This document shows, in pieces, positions 27,251-36,031 of a DNA stretch of 64,000 bases. The notes beneath the pieces are model-generated. The model had not been told where the DNA came from. It searched no databases and saw only the letters and a list, made by a program, of their open reading frames with translations. Position 1 is the stretch's first letter; every line of letters starts with the position of its first letter. A program made the translations under genes and the position numbers. This DNA is from an uncultured Flavobacteriales bacterium (GTDB lineage Bacteria > Bacteroidota > Bacteroidia > Flavobacteriales_D > Parvicellaceae): the NCBI GenBank assembly GCA_943787725.1, contig CALSNM010000007.1, positions 186,001 to 250,000 of the forward strand, read 5' to 3'.

Positions 27251-27985
27251 ATGATTTTACGCACAGAAGAAATAAAGAAAGCTTACAAAAATAAAGAAGT
27301 TGTAAAGGGAGTAACGGTAGAAGTGAAACAAGGAGAAATTGTTGGATTATTGGGTCCGAATGGCGCAGGTAAGACAACATCTTTCTACATGATTGTTGGT
27401 CTGGTAAAACCAGACTCAGGAAAAGTATTTTTGGACGATAAAGAGATAACAAAAGTTCCAATGTACAAGCGCTCAAAAATGGGGCTTGGTTATTTACCAC
27501 AAGAAGTATCTGTTTTTAGAAAATTAAGCGTGGAAGACAACATACTTGCCATTCTTCAAATGACCAAACTGTCCAAAATCCAACAAAAGGAAAGACTCGA
27601 GGAACTTTTGAATGAATTTGGACTACAACATGTTCGTAAAAACCTGGGAAACAAACTTTCAGGAGGTGAAAAAAGAAGAACTGAAATTGCCAGAGGATTA
27701 GCCATAAATCCCAAATTCATTCTTCTTGACGAACCATTTGCAGGAGTAGATCCAATTGCCGTAGAGGATATTCAGAGAATTGTACTAGACCTTCAGAAAA
27801 AAAACATAGGAATATTGATAACAGATCATAATGTTCAAGAAACCTTGGGCATTGTCGATAGAGCTTACTTATTGTTTGAAGGCTCAATTCTAAAATCTGG
27901 AACTGCAGAAGCATTAGCGGCTGATGAACAAGTTAGAAATGTATATTTAGGTCAAAATTTCGTTCTTCGTAAAAAAGTATTTTAA
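27251..27985 (+). CDS. lptB: LPS export ABC transporter ATP-binding protein LptB
   Basis: A 244-residue ABC ATPase that powers the LptB2FGC machine moving lipopolysaccharide from the inner to the outer membrane. Walker A is GPNGAGKT (residues 35-42), the Q-loop region is [19 protein letters not shown], the signature is [16 protein letters not shown], and Walker B is [30 protein letters not shown] is a hallmark of LptB. I chose ATG 27251 because the ABC fold starts right there; the frame is open upstream to 27206, but this would add an unmatched 15-residue tail lying in the end of the previous gene. The other lpt genes are not in the window. Confidence 0.93.
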   Translation: MILRTEEIKKAYKNKEVVKGVTVEVKQGEIVGLLGPNGAGKTTSFYMIVGLVKPDSGKVFLDDKEITKVPMYKRSKMGLGYLPQEVSVFRKLSVEDNILAILQMTKLSKIQQKERLEELLNEFGLQHVRKNLGNKLSGGEKRRTEIARGLAINPKFILLDEPFAGVDPIAVEDIQRIVLDLQKKNIGILITDHNVQETLGIVDRAYLLFEGSILKSGTAEALAADEQVRNVYLGQNFVLRKKVF

Positions 27986-28130
27986 CCCTGATTGTTTTAT
28001 CTACGTTTTATATTTTGAATTCGATAATTTTCAAAAAAGCTTGCCAGTAATTATCATTCCGATTTTACTTTTTTTAAAAAGTAATCTTTTGTACCTTCAT
28101 TTCTTTCATTAAACTTGCATCTAGTAAACA

Positions 28131-29363
28131 ATGAAACCCATTTTATTCAGCATATTAATTATTTTAACCAACATTGGGTTTGGTCAAAAGTTTGGAAAGG
28201 AACAATCGGATTGTGCCGGAGCAGTTGTTTTTTACGACTCTATTACCGGAGCCATAAATATACCCAAAGGACACGGGTTCAAAATGGAGATCAAAGGAAA
28301 TGATATTCGGAATCCTTATTTTTTTACTGAAGAACACAACACACTTTGGATTAAATTGGTTTTTACGAAAGATGCAAAATTCGAATTTTTTATCCGACCT
28401 GATTTACCGAATGAAGATTATGACTTTTCAATCTTTAAAATAAATGGCAACAATTATTGCGACTCTATTGCTACCAATAAGATACTTCCCGTTCGTTCCA
28501 ATATATGTCAGAAAAAACCTGAAGAAAAAAGTGTAACTGGATTAAAAGAAGGCTATGATAATTACTTCGCTGCTGCAGGAGAATCTCCTTCTTTTTCAGC
28601 GCCTTTATTAGCGCTTGCTGGCGAAGAGTATTACTTGATAATTGACGGCCCTTATGGTACTGTGGGAGGCTTTCAATTTGAAACCATATATTCAGAAACA
28701 ATTACAGAAGACACAGTAGCTATTACCGAAATTCAAGAAGTAAAAGAACCTCTGCCCAAAATACATATCAGTGCAGTTGATCAAACTGGTGCCAAAATTG
28801 AAAACTTAAGTCTAAAAATTAAAGGTACAAGGAGCTCTGACTCTATTTATAACAACAATTCAGGTGATTGGATAATAGAAAACGCCCGAAAGCTTACACG
28901 TTACAACATGACACTTACATGTAAGGGATACGAACAAGAAACGTTTAATTATTTTCATAAAATAAATGGAGATTCAACACTCATTTTTACGCTTAAAAAA
29001 CTAACCATAGGCTCGAAATTAAAATTTGAACAAATAAGTTTTGTAGGAGACAAAGCCACTATATTGCCTTCGAGTATGGGAGACTTAATACTGCTAACAT
29101 CATTTTTGCAGGAAAACCCGCACATAAAAGTAGAAATTGGAGGACATGTAAATGGAAAAGGAAGAAATAAAAGAATTTATAAAGAACTTTCAAAAGAGCG
29201 GGCAAAGGCTATTGCCGACTACTTAATAAACAAAAACATAAATCCAACTCAACTAACTTATGTTGGTTATGGTAATTCTAAAATTATTCACAAAAAAGCG
29301 CTTTCAGAAAGACAAAGTAAGGAGAACAGAAGAGTTGAGGTAATTGTTACGAGTATTGAATAA
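28131..29363 (+). CDS. OmpA family protein, secreted, with C-terminal peptidoglycan-binding domain
   Basis: A 410-residue protein with a signal peptide (residues 1-18, ending IGFGQ). Residues 20-190 are a beta-rich N-terminal domain, possibly carbohydrate- or protein-binding, with FFIRPDLPNEDYDFSIFKI. Residues 205-285 are a second beta domain. The C-terminal 120 residues are OmpA-like: LKFEQISFVGDKATIL, EIGGHVNGKGRNKRI, LSKERAKAIADYL and ENRRVEV. OmpA domains hold outer-membrane or periplasmic proteins to peptidoglycan. The N-terminal domain arrangement is common in Bacteroidota. It stands alone, with 145 bases upstream and tsaB 54 bases downstream. Confidence 0.85.
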   Translation: MKPILFSILIILTNIGFGQKFGKEQSDCAGAVVFYDSITGAINIPKGHGFKMEIKGNDIRNPYFFTEEHNTLWIKLVFTKDAKFEFFIRPDLPNEDYDFSIFKINGNNYCDSIATNKILPVRSNICQKKPEEKSVTGLKEGYDNYFAAAGESPSFSAPLLALAGEEYYLIIDGPYGTVGGFQFETIYSETITEDTVAITEIQEVKEPLPKIHISAVDQTGAKIENLSLKIKGTRSSDSIYNNNSGDWIIENARKLTRYNMTLTCKGYEQETFNYFHKINGDSTLIFTLKKLTIGSKLKFEQISFVGDKATILPSSMGDLILLTSFLQENPHIKVEIGGHVNGKGRNKRIYKELSKERAKAIADYLINKNINPTQLTYVGYGNSKIIHKKALSERQSKENRRVEVIVTSIE

Positions 29364-29417
29364 TCTGCTGGGCTAAAACTACGACCACACAAAATTAACT
29401 TTAACAATCTCTATTCA

Positions 29418-30077
29418 ATGAACTTATTATTAAACATCGAAACATCTACCAAAGTATGTTCTGTTTCACTTGCTCTTAATGGAGAGATTCTAGCCTCTAA
29501 GGAAGAATCTTCTGAAAAATATATTCATTCTGAAAAACTGAACGTATTTATTGAAGAATTATTTGCACAAGTAGACTACCAACTTAAAGATTTAGCCGCT
29601 ATTTGCGTCTCAAAAGGGCCAGGGTCTTATACTGGCTTGAGAATTGGGGTATCTTGTGCTAAGGGTTTTTGTTACGCTTTAGGCATTCCGTTAATCAGCA
29701 TAGATTCCTTATCTGTGTTGGCCAGGGGTTATTTAAGCTATAACTTTATAAATGCAAATACTATTTTAATGCCAATGATAGATGCAAGAAGAATGGAAGT
29801 TTATACAGCCGTATTTAATCATAAGGCGGAAATCCAGACTACTATTTCAGCAGAAGTGATTGTCGCCGAATTTTTCGACACCAACAAAGAAATTATCTTG
29901 ATTGGTGATGGTGCTAAAAAGTTCAACTCAATTATCCCTAGAAATGTCAGAATTGAAAATCATTTATCCTCTTCAAAAGGAATGGCAAGCCTGTCTTATT
30001 CAAAATTTTCCAAAAAAGAATTTGAAGATGTAGCTTATTTTGAGCCGTATTACCTGAAATCGTTTAAGTTAGGATAG
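29418..30077 (+). CDS. tsaB: tRNA threonylcarbamoyladenosine biosynthesis protein TsaB
   Basis: A 219-residue TsaB/YeaZ protein, an inactive ASKHA-fold partner of TsaD in making t6A37 in ANN-decoding tRNAs. It has the N-terminal LLNIETSTKVCSVSLALNG, the conserved KGPGSYTGLRIGVSCAKG and MPMIDARRMEVYTAVF. The C-terminal half is short, as usual for TsaB. The ATG at 29418 fits the family start exactly. tsaD and tsaE are not in the window. Confidence 0.93.
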   Translation: MNLLLNIETSTKVCSVSLALNGEILASKEESSEKYIHSEKLNVFIEELFAQVDYQLKDLAAICVSKGPGSYTGLRIGVSCAKGFCYALGIPLISIDSLSVLARGYLSYNFINANTILMPMIDARRMEVYTAVFNHKAEIQTTISAEVIVAEFFDTNKEIILIGDGAKKFNSIIPRNVRIENHLSSSKGMASLSYSKFSKKEFEDVAYFEPYYLKSFKLG

Positions 30078-30329
30078 TATACCCAATTAATTTATAGCAA
30101 TAATTGCAACTAAAATTCAATTGCAAATATGGGAATTAACGAACCCCCAATAAAGACAAATATTTTTAATTATGAACAATATATTCTTCTTGTTTAGAAC
30201 GGCAATAATGTTCATGAAGTAACTTTTGAAAGAGAATAGGCTTTTAAGGTTTTTGTACTCTCAGCATAAACCACATAGAATTGTGATAATCTAAATTATT
30301 CCAATAAAAAAAGCTTTGGATAATTAGGT

Positions 30330-30569
30330 TTATGAAGCTAAATTCTCAGACATTACAACATCGTTAATATCTAATTCGAAACCTAATTCTTGAATCATTT
30401 CCAATCGATTTACAGATGTTTCTATTTTTTCTTTTTGGGATGCTGAAGTAAAGAAATAACCTGGAACATCTTCGACACTTACTTGCCATATAATCCCATA
30501 AACTTCCTTTCCAGATTTTAATTTAAATCTACAATGCTCATTGAATATATGTCCCTTTAAAGTGATCAT
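30330..30569 (-). CDS. Small hypothetical protein (79 aa)
   Basis: I do not recognise this 79-residue protein. It has no signal peptide or membrane helix. The N-terminal 40 residues look like a small beta barrel (ITLKGHIFNEHCRFKLKSG, then EVYGIIWQVS), and the C-terminus is an acidic helix. The frame is in plausible codon use and there is no longer frame on the other strand. It is flanked by 252 bases without a gene on the left (30078-30329) and 240 bases on the right. Confidence 0.5.
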   Translation of the reverse strand: MITLKGHIFNEHCRFKLKSGKEVYGIIWQVSVEDVPGYFFTSASQKEKIETSVNRLEMIQELGFELDINDVVMSENLAS

Positions 30570-30809
30570 TTTGTTTTTGTGTAACAGTGTAACGGAGTGT
30601 TTTCATTTTAGTTTCGCAGAGTTCTTAACAATTAGGATATTGGGAAATAAGCCAACAACAAAAAACTACACTTCATCCAGTTTTAAGAACACCTTGTCTC
30701 TTTTTATAATGTTTTTATCATTGTTCATAATGACCTTTTTTTATTTACGGGAAAATTCGGTGAACTGAGTTAGATCAATTACTCTAGCAGTATTAATTAA
30801 TGAAATATT

Positions 30810-31760
30810 CTATAGTTTTTTAATCTGCTCTCGCTGCTGTGTGGCTTTTCTTTCTTCCTCTTTCAATTTCTCTTGGTCAGGTTTTGAAGTTTGTGCACCT
30901 GGTATATTATCCGACATATTTTGGGCCAAGATTGGAAAATAGTTATTTATTATTTTATTCATGTCGTTGGTTGCAGACGGCATATGAACAATTGCAGCGC
31001 CCCCATGAAGCTCCTTGCCATCTTTATTAAAAATAGTATAATGAACTTTTACTTTTCTTTTATAAGACAACGTCGACAGCCCTGCCCTAGATGCAGGTGC
31101 TGCTGCTTCAATGTTTAACTCATTAATGAAAAGAAAAACATCCGCTTGGTATTTAGCACTCAATACTTTTAATAAATTAGGATTATGAATAGATGTATTC
31201 ATGAACTTCTCTCCATAACTAACCGTTGACTGAATCTGACCATTTTTTATCCGAGTTCCACCTGTAGTTTCTTTGGGATCCAGATTGTCATGTTTTATCA
31301 ACTTGTTAAATGATCCCTTTAGCCTATTTACTGGTTTTTGGTCATCCTCGTTTTGTTTATTTCTAGCAACATCCTCTGCAGGCAAAGGCTTGTATTTATA
31401 TCCGATAGAATTATATATGTACCCTAAATCTCTTCCAACAGCTCCTGTATCAATATGCAGCAATGAAACAGATTTCATTCCTTTACCTACCGCATGTCTC
31501 ATTTGGTTAGATATTCCATAGCGCATATTTTCTCGAATCTCTTGATGGGTAAGTTTTGTGCGGCTAGAGATCTCTTTATCTGCACTTGAAATGTACATTT
31601 TAGGTTCAAAAGGAATAATCAATACCCTGGAATATTCTGGCCGGCCCTCAGCATATATTTCCTGATCAGATTTCACATTTCCCTTTTTCTGAAAAGTGTT
31701 TTCCTGAGCATTAAACCCAAAAAATAAAAATAAACAAATAATAGTAATTACTTTATGCAT
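30810..31760 (-). CDS. Secreted hypothetical protein (316 aa)
   Basis: A 316-residue protein with a clear signal peptide (MHKVITIICLFLFFGFNAQ). The mature part has RVLIIPFEPKMYISSADKEI followed by SRTKLTHQEIRENMRYGI, and a strand-rich centre (ADVFLFINELNIEAAAPA, RKVKVHYTIF). The last 30 residues are charged and helical (KPDQEKLKEEERKATQQRE). The domain pattern suggests a periplasmic or surface lipoprotein-like family of Bacteroidota, but I cannot name it. A good -7 box lies 20 bases upstream of the ATG. It is divergent from hemA. Confidence 0.65.
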   Translation of the reverse strand: MHKVITIICLFLFFGFNAQENTFQKKGNVKSDQEIYAEGRPEYSRVLIIPFEPKMYISSADKEISSRTKLTHQEIRENMRYGISNQMRHAVGKGMKSVSLLHIDTGAVGRDLGYIYNSIGYKYKPLPAEDVARNKQNEDDQKPVNRLKGSFNKLIKHDNLDPKETTGGTRIKNGQIQSTVSYGEKFMNTSIHNPNLLKVLSAKYQADVFLFINELNIEAAAPASRAGLSTLSYKRKVKVHYTIFNKDGKELHGGAAIVHMPSATNDMNKIINNYFPILAQNMSDNIPGAQTSKPDQEKLKEEERKATQQREQIKKL

Positions 31761-31780
31761 AAAGGCAGCTATTAGCCTAA

Positions 31781-31788
31781 CAAAAGTA
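31781..31788 (-). promoter_or_regulatory. Candidate -7 box for the secreted protein gene
   Basis: On the minus strand this reads TACTTTTG, an exact TAnnTTTG match, 20 bases upstream of the ATG at 31760. No TTG is seen at the usual distance, so the -33 element is unsupported. Confidence 0.4.
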
Positions 31789-32092
31789 GCGCTATTAAGA
31801 CAATTATTTTAAAGGTGGTCGGTTAACTTGTTAAATGCCAAAGGTTGAAAACCTCTCGCTTTTTTCACTTCTAATCAGTATTCCTAATTTATCTGTGTGC
31901 AACTCTATCTTGGAAAAAAGAGCTGTAAATTTCTATAGTATATTGATAAATTTCATTCCAAATTTTTCTAGGCAATTACATCCTATATTTCTCTAATAGA
32001 TCCATAAACCAATCTTTATTCTAAACTTTAATATTCAAAACAAAAAACCGGAACAAATAATATTTATTCAGAAAGGTTCTAATTAAAAATTC

Positions 32093-32111
32093 TATGACAT
32101 TTGTATGACAT
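32093..32111. repeat. Tandem direct repeat TATGACAT upstream of hemA, possible operator
   Basis: TATGACAT occurs at 32093-32100 and again at 32104-32111, 11 bases apart, one helical turn. Each unit contains the near-palindrome ATGACAT. It lies about 20 bases before a possible hemA -7 box (32131-32138). The spacing suits two protein monomers bound on one face of the DNA. Confidence 0.35.
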
Positions 32112-32153
32112 AAAAAGAGCCATTCTTTAACACTTTTGCCATAATCATTAAAG

Positions 32154-33386
32154 ATTCTGAATACTTTAAAAGTCATAGCATTTACCCACAAAACTACTGA
32201 GATAGATGAAGTAGGAAAATTTCACGTCGAAGACACGGAAAAACAAGACCGACTTGACTTTTTATGCCAAAATGCTAATGTAAATGAGCTTATGTATCTT
32301 TCTACTTGCAACAGAGTAGAATTTATATTCACCGCAAATGAAAATTTAACTAAAGAATACTTAGTAAAGTTCTTTCAAGCATTTAATCCCAAATGGGATA
32401 CCAAGGAAATACATTTTGCAACGGAAAACTGTTCTATATTGGAAGGCAAAGAAGTTATTTTACATTTATTCAATGTAGCTTCATCATTAGATTCTTTGGT
32501 CATTGGCGAAAGAGAAATCATTACTCAACTTCGTAAAGCATATGAAGATTCGAAGCAAATGAATCTTACTGGAGATGTTATTCGAATGGCTATTGAGAGA
32601 ACGATAAATGCCGCTAAAGCAGTTTACACGCAAAGTGACATAGCCACTAAACCCGTTTCAGTTGTATCGCTCGCATACCACAAGCTAAAAAGCCTTAATA
32701 TAAATAGTAATTCCAAATTTTTGGTCGTAGGAGCCGGTAAAACCAATGCTAATATGCTCCGTTTTCTGGATAAGCATGGCTTTAATAACTTCACTATTTT
32801 CAATCGAACCTTAGAAAAGGCTGAATGGCTTGCCGGAAATGTAAACGGAGTAGCTTTACCGCTATCCGAGTTAAATAATTACAAAGAAGATTTTGATGTT
32901 ATTGTTACCTGCACGGGATCTGCCAACAAAATATTTACAGAAAAGGTATATAGTCAATTATTAGATAATGATACTTCTCGAAAAATTATTATTGACCTTG
33001 CTGTTCCGAATGACTTTGACAGACAATTAACAAAGCAACACAATGTTCAGCTAATCGCCGTAGAAGATTTAAAAATCATTGCTAAACAAAATCTTAAGGA
33101 AAGAGGAAAAGAAATTACGAAATGTGAACAAATATTAAAAGAACATTTTGAAGATTTCAAAAAAGCTTTTCATCTGAGAAGAGTTGAAATAGCTATGAAA
33201 TCTGTTCCAAAAACAGTAAAAGACATTAAACAAAAAGCCTTTACCGAAGTTTTTGCCAAAGAGTTAAATGAACTCGATGGAGAATCTAAAGAAGTATTGG
33301 ATAAAGTGGTTTCTTATTTAGAGAAAAAATACATTAGTGTTCCCATGAAAATGGCTAAAGAAATACTAATTGAAAACCAACAATAA
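32154..33386 (+). CDS. hemA: Glutamyl-tRNA reductase
   Basis: HemA reduces glutamyl-tRNA to glutamate-1-semialdehyde, the first step of tetrapyrrole synthesis by the C5 pathway. The catalytic Cys is in LSTCNRVE. The NADPH site is FLVVGAGKTNANM, and the C-terminal dimer helix is present. The first ATG in the frame (32292) is too late: the upstream frame reads LKVIAFTHKTTEIDE, the conserved N-terminus. An in-frame stop at 32142 limits the start to 32145-32160, where no ATG, GTG or TTG exists; ATT at 32154 would place the catalytic Cys at residue 52, close to Cys50 of E. coli. Either a non-canonical start or a sequence error applies. Confidence 0.88.
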   Translation: MLNTLKVIAFTHKTTEIDEVGKFHVEDTEKQDRLDFLCQNANVNELMYLSTCNRVEFIFTANENLTKEYLVKFFQAFNPKWDTKEIHFATENCSILEGKEVILHLFNVASSLDSLVIGEREIITQLRKAYEDSKQMNLTGDVIRMAIERTINAAKAVYTQSDIATKPVSVVSLAYHKLKSLNINSNSKFLVVGAGKTNANMLRFLDKHGFNNFTIFNRTLEKAEWLAGNVNGVALPLSELNNYKEDFDVIVTCTGSANKIFTEKVYSQLLDNDTSRKIIIDLAVPNDFDRQLTKQHNVQLIAVEDLKIIAKQNLKERGKEITKCEQILKEHFEDFKKAFHLRRVEIAMKSVPKTVKDIKQKAFTEVFAKELNELDGESKEVLDKVVSYLEKKYISVPMKMAKEILIENQQ

Positions 33387-33393
33387 TTTCAAA

Positions 33394-34927
33394 ATGAATA
33401 AGAAAGTAATTATTGGTTCACGTGGAAGCGACCTCGCTTTATGGCAAGCATACCGAGTTAAATCTCAACTAGAAAATTTAGGATGTATTGTTGAACTAGA
33501 AATTATTCAAACGCAAGGGGATAAAATTCAAGACTTAAGTTTTGATAAAATGGAGGGTAAAGGTTTTTTTACCAAAGAAATTGAAGAAGCCCTTCTTAAT
33601 AAAAAGATTGATTTAGCCGTTCATTCTCATAAAGACCTAGAAACCAGACCGCCCAGAGGACTACTTGTTGCAGCAGTGTCAGATAGAGAAGATCCTTCGG
33701 AACTACTTATAATCAGAAAGGATGCCGTTAATTCAAGTAATCGATTTTCTATAAAAGAAAACCCAATTGTTGGAACTTCTTCTGCTAGAAGAAAATCGCA
33801 ATTATTAGCTTTCAGATCTGATGTGAAAATTAAAGATCTGCGGGGTAACGTTCCAACCCGAATAAATAAATTGCGAGAAGGACATTACGATGCTATCATG
33901 CTAGCAAAAGCAGGAGTCACAAGACTTGAAATAGATCTTTCGGAATTTCATGTTGTAACGTTAGATCCAAAAGAGTTTATCTCGGCACCTGCACAAGGAG
34001 TGCTTGGATTACAAATAAGAGAAAATGATTTGGAACTGTTCAAGCTACTGCAACAAATGAACGACAGGAATGTTCAAAAGCGTATTTATATTGAACGAAA
34101 AGTATTAAATCTATTAGATGGAGGATGCCAGTTGCCCCTGGGAGTTTATTGTGAAGAAGAATATGGAATTATGAAGACCTGGGTTTCTCAGGCAGAAAAT
34201 GCGGAAGGCATACCTAAAAGACTATATACTGAAAACACATCTGCCGAGGAAATAATAGAATTACTTAAGGCAAAAAAAAGTAAGCGTGTTTTTATTTCTA
34301 GAGAGCTTAAACCGGATAGTGATTTTAAACGGTTCTTCCCTAAAGGATACAAACTTCATGATGAATCATTAATTGAAATCGTTCCTGTTCCCTTTGAAGA
34401 AACACTTGAATCTGATTGGATCTTTTTTAGCTCTAGTAATGCAGTTTCTGCATTTTTTGAAAATAAACCATCTTATAAGGATGGTACTAAATTTGGTGTT
34501 ATTGGAAAAGCTACGGGAAAAGCGCTAGCAAAATTTGCTCAAGCAGATTACATAGGTAAAGGAAATACGCAAAAAGTTGCGAAACGATTTGCAAAAGCAC
34601 TAGGTAAAGGTTCGGTACTTTTTCCTGTCTCTGATAAAAGTTTGCGGACAATTCAGAAAAAATTACCTAAAACACAAGTAACAGAATTAATCGTTTATAA
34701 AACAATTCAAAAACTTGATTTTAAATTACCTGAATCTGACATTCTCGTTTTTACAAGTCCCTTCTAATGTTGAAGCATTTTTTAATACGGAAAATTCAAT
34801 AAGTGGTCAACGTGTAATTTCTATTGGTGAAACAACTAGAAAAGAATTACTGAAACACAATGTAAATTCTGAGGTACCTTGGCAAAGTTATGAATTAGCA
34901 ATGCTAGATTTGATTTTGGCTAATTAA
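33394..34927 (+). CDS. hemC: Fused porphobilinogen deaminase - uroporphyrinogen-III synthase (HemC-HemD), frameshifted near its end
   Basis: The N-terminal 300 residues are HemC, which polymerises four porphobilinogens to hydroxymethylbilane: IIGSRGSDLALWQAY at the start, GTSSARRKSQLLA, and Cys245 in LDGGCQLPLG, which holds the dipyrromethane cofactor. From about residue 305 the protein continues as HemD, which closes the ring: RVFISRELKPDSDF, WIFFSSSNAVSAFF, FGVIGKATGKAL, LIVYKTIQK. The frame breaks at the TT at 34762-34763; without one T, FTSP runs into SNVEAFF and ISIGETTRKELL. The total is about 510 residues. It starts 7 bases after hemA, so the pathway genes form one operon. Confidence 0.88.
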
Positions 34928-35863
34928 ACTCGTCCGCTATTTTTTTGACTAAATAATCAGCCATTTTAAACTTGGCTTCGTGGGTCCAACCTGCAATATG
35001 CGGTGTCAACACTACTCTTATCTGAACCATATAAATAGGCTAAATCTTCTGGAAGATTTTCAGTTTCTAATTTTGTAAAAGTAGCGCTCTCGTATTCAGA
35101 AACATCCAAGCAAGCACCTAAAATACTTTGTGACTTTAATTCCATCAACAATTGCCTTTGTAACAACTGACTGACCTCGCGCTGTATTGATAAAATAAAT
35201 GGGCTTTTTGAATTCTTTTAAAAACTGCACTATTTACCAAACCTATTGTTTCCTGGGTTAGAGGCGTATGCAAACTTACCACCTCAGCTTCTTCAAAAAT
35301 AGTTTGAAGACTCACCTCTTTGACGCTCTCGTTGCCAAAACCCTTGAGGTATTTATCATAAGCAATAACTCTGAACTCCAAACCCTTGCAGTCTTTGAGC
35401 AAATGCCTTACCCATATATCCATATCCAATAATACCAATAGTTTTACCCATCAATTCTACACCTCTATTTCCCTCTCGTACCCAAATACTTTTTCTTACT
35501 TCAGCATCTGCTTTTTTAAGCTTATTAAACAAACTCGAGTAACATTCCGATTGCATGTTCCGCTAAGGCATCTCTATTTCCTTCTGGAGACCGAAAAACT
35601 TTTATACCATTCGCTTCACAATAATCTAAATCAATATTTTCTAAACCCGCACCAGGCCGACCAATAAATAGCAATGATTTAGCTTTTTCCAAGAAGTCCT
35701 GATCCATTTTAATTCTACTTCTCAAAACAATACCATGGTAGGAATGAATTGTTTGTTTCAACTCTTCTCTAGACGCTTCAAACAAATTGTCACATTGCCA
35801 ACCCTTCTCCACGAGTTGCTCTTCAATTAAAGGGTGTACTTTATCCAGTATGGCAATTTTCAT
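34924..35863 (-). pseudogene. serA: D-3-phosphoglycerate dehydrogenase-like 2-hydroxyacid dehydrogenase (SerA-type), broken by five single-base indels
   Basis: Reading from 35863 to 34924 with five frame changes restores a protein of about 312 residues, normal for short SerA enzymes. Recovered segments in order: MKIAILDKVHPLIEEQL, GRPGAGLENIDLDY, LFNKLKKADAEVR, IGIIGYGYMGKAFAQRL (the NAD-binding GxGxxG), FINTARGQSVV (catalytic Arg), LGACLDVSEYES and VLTPHIAGWTHEA (catalytic His). The breaks lie near 35529-35541, 35360-35382, 35208-35228, 35132-35143 and 35009-35025; those I traced are each explained by one extra base. It oxidises 3-phosphoglycerate at the entry to serine synthesis, if intact. 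It converges on hemC-hemD with a 4-base overlap at the ends. Confidence 0.8.
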
Positions 35864-35901
35864 TAGGTAAAAATAACGTTTAAAACACTACATGTCAAAA
35901 T

Positions 35902-35929
35902 CAAATATAGCTTGCGATGATGAATCAAA
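35902..35929 (-). promoter_or_regulatory. Candidate promoter of the serA-like gene
   Basis: On the minus strand TTTG (35926-35929) is followed after 16 bases by TATATTTG (35902-35909), an exact -7 match. The spacing is at the short end for Bacteroidota promoters. The predicted leader to the ATG at 35863 is about 35 bases. Confidence 0.4.
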
Positions 35930-36031
35930 TTCTGTTTATTTTACAGGTGCTATTTAATAAAGTCAGGCTTAGCGGTCTATGGCTTTAATAGCATCAAACC
36001 AATTAAATTTAATAATCCCAATAGCGTGCTT

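Larger units (their letters stand above)
31761..32153. other. 393-base intergenic region between divergent genes
   Basis: No open frame with coding character, tRNA or terminator was found here. The left end carries the -7 box of the minus-strand secreted-protein gene. The right 60 bases before hemA carry two direct repeats (32093-32111) and CACTTTTG at 32131-32138, one base off the -7 consensus and possibly the hemA promoter. The middle (about 31800-32090) is plain AT-rich sequence. Confidence 0.6.

Noticed and set aside
30541..30768. 75-residue plus-strand frame between the two hypothetical genes
   Set aside because: Codon use is poor, it overlaps a better minus-strand frame, and there is no start context or homology that I can see.
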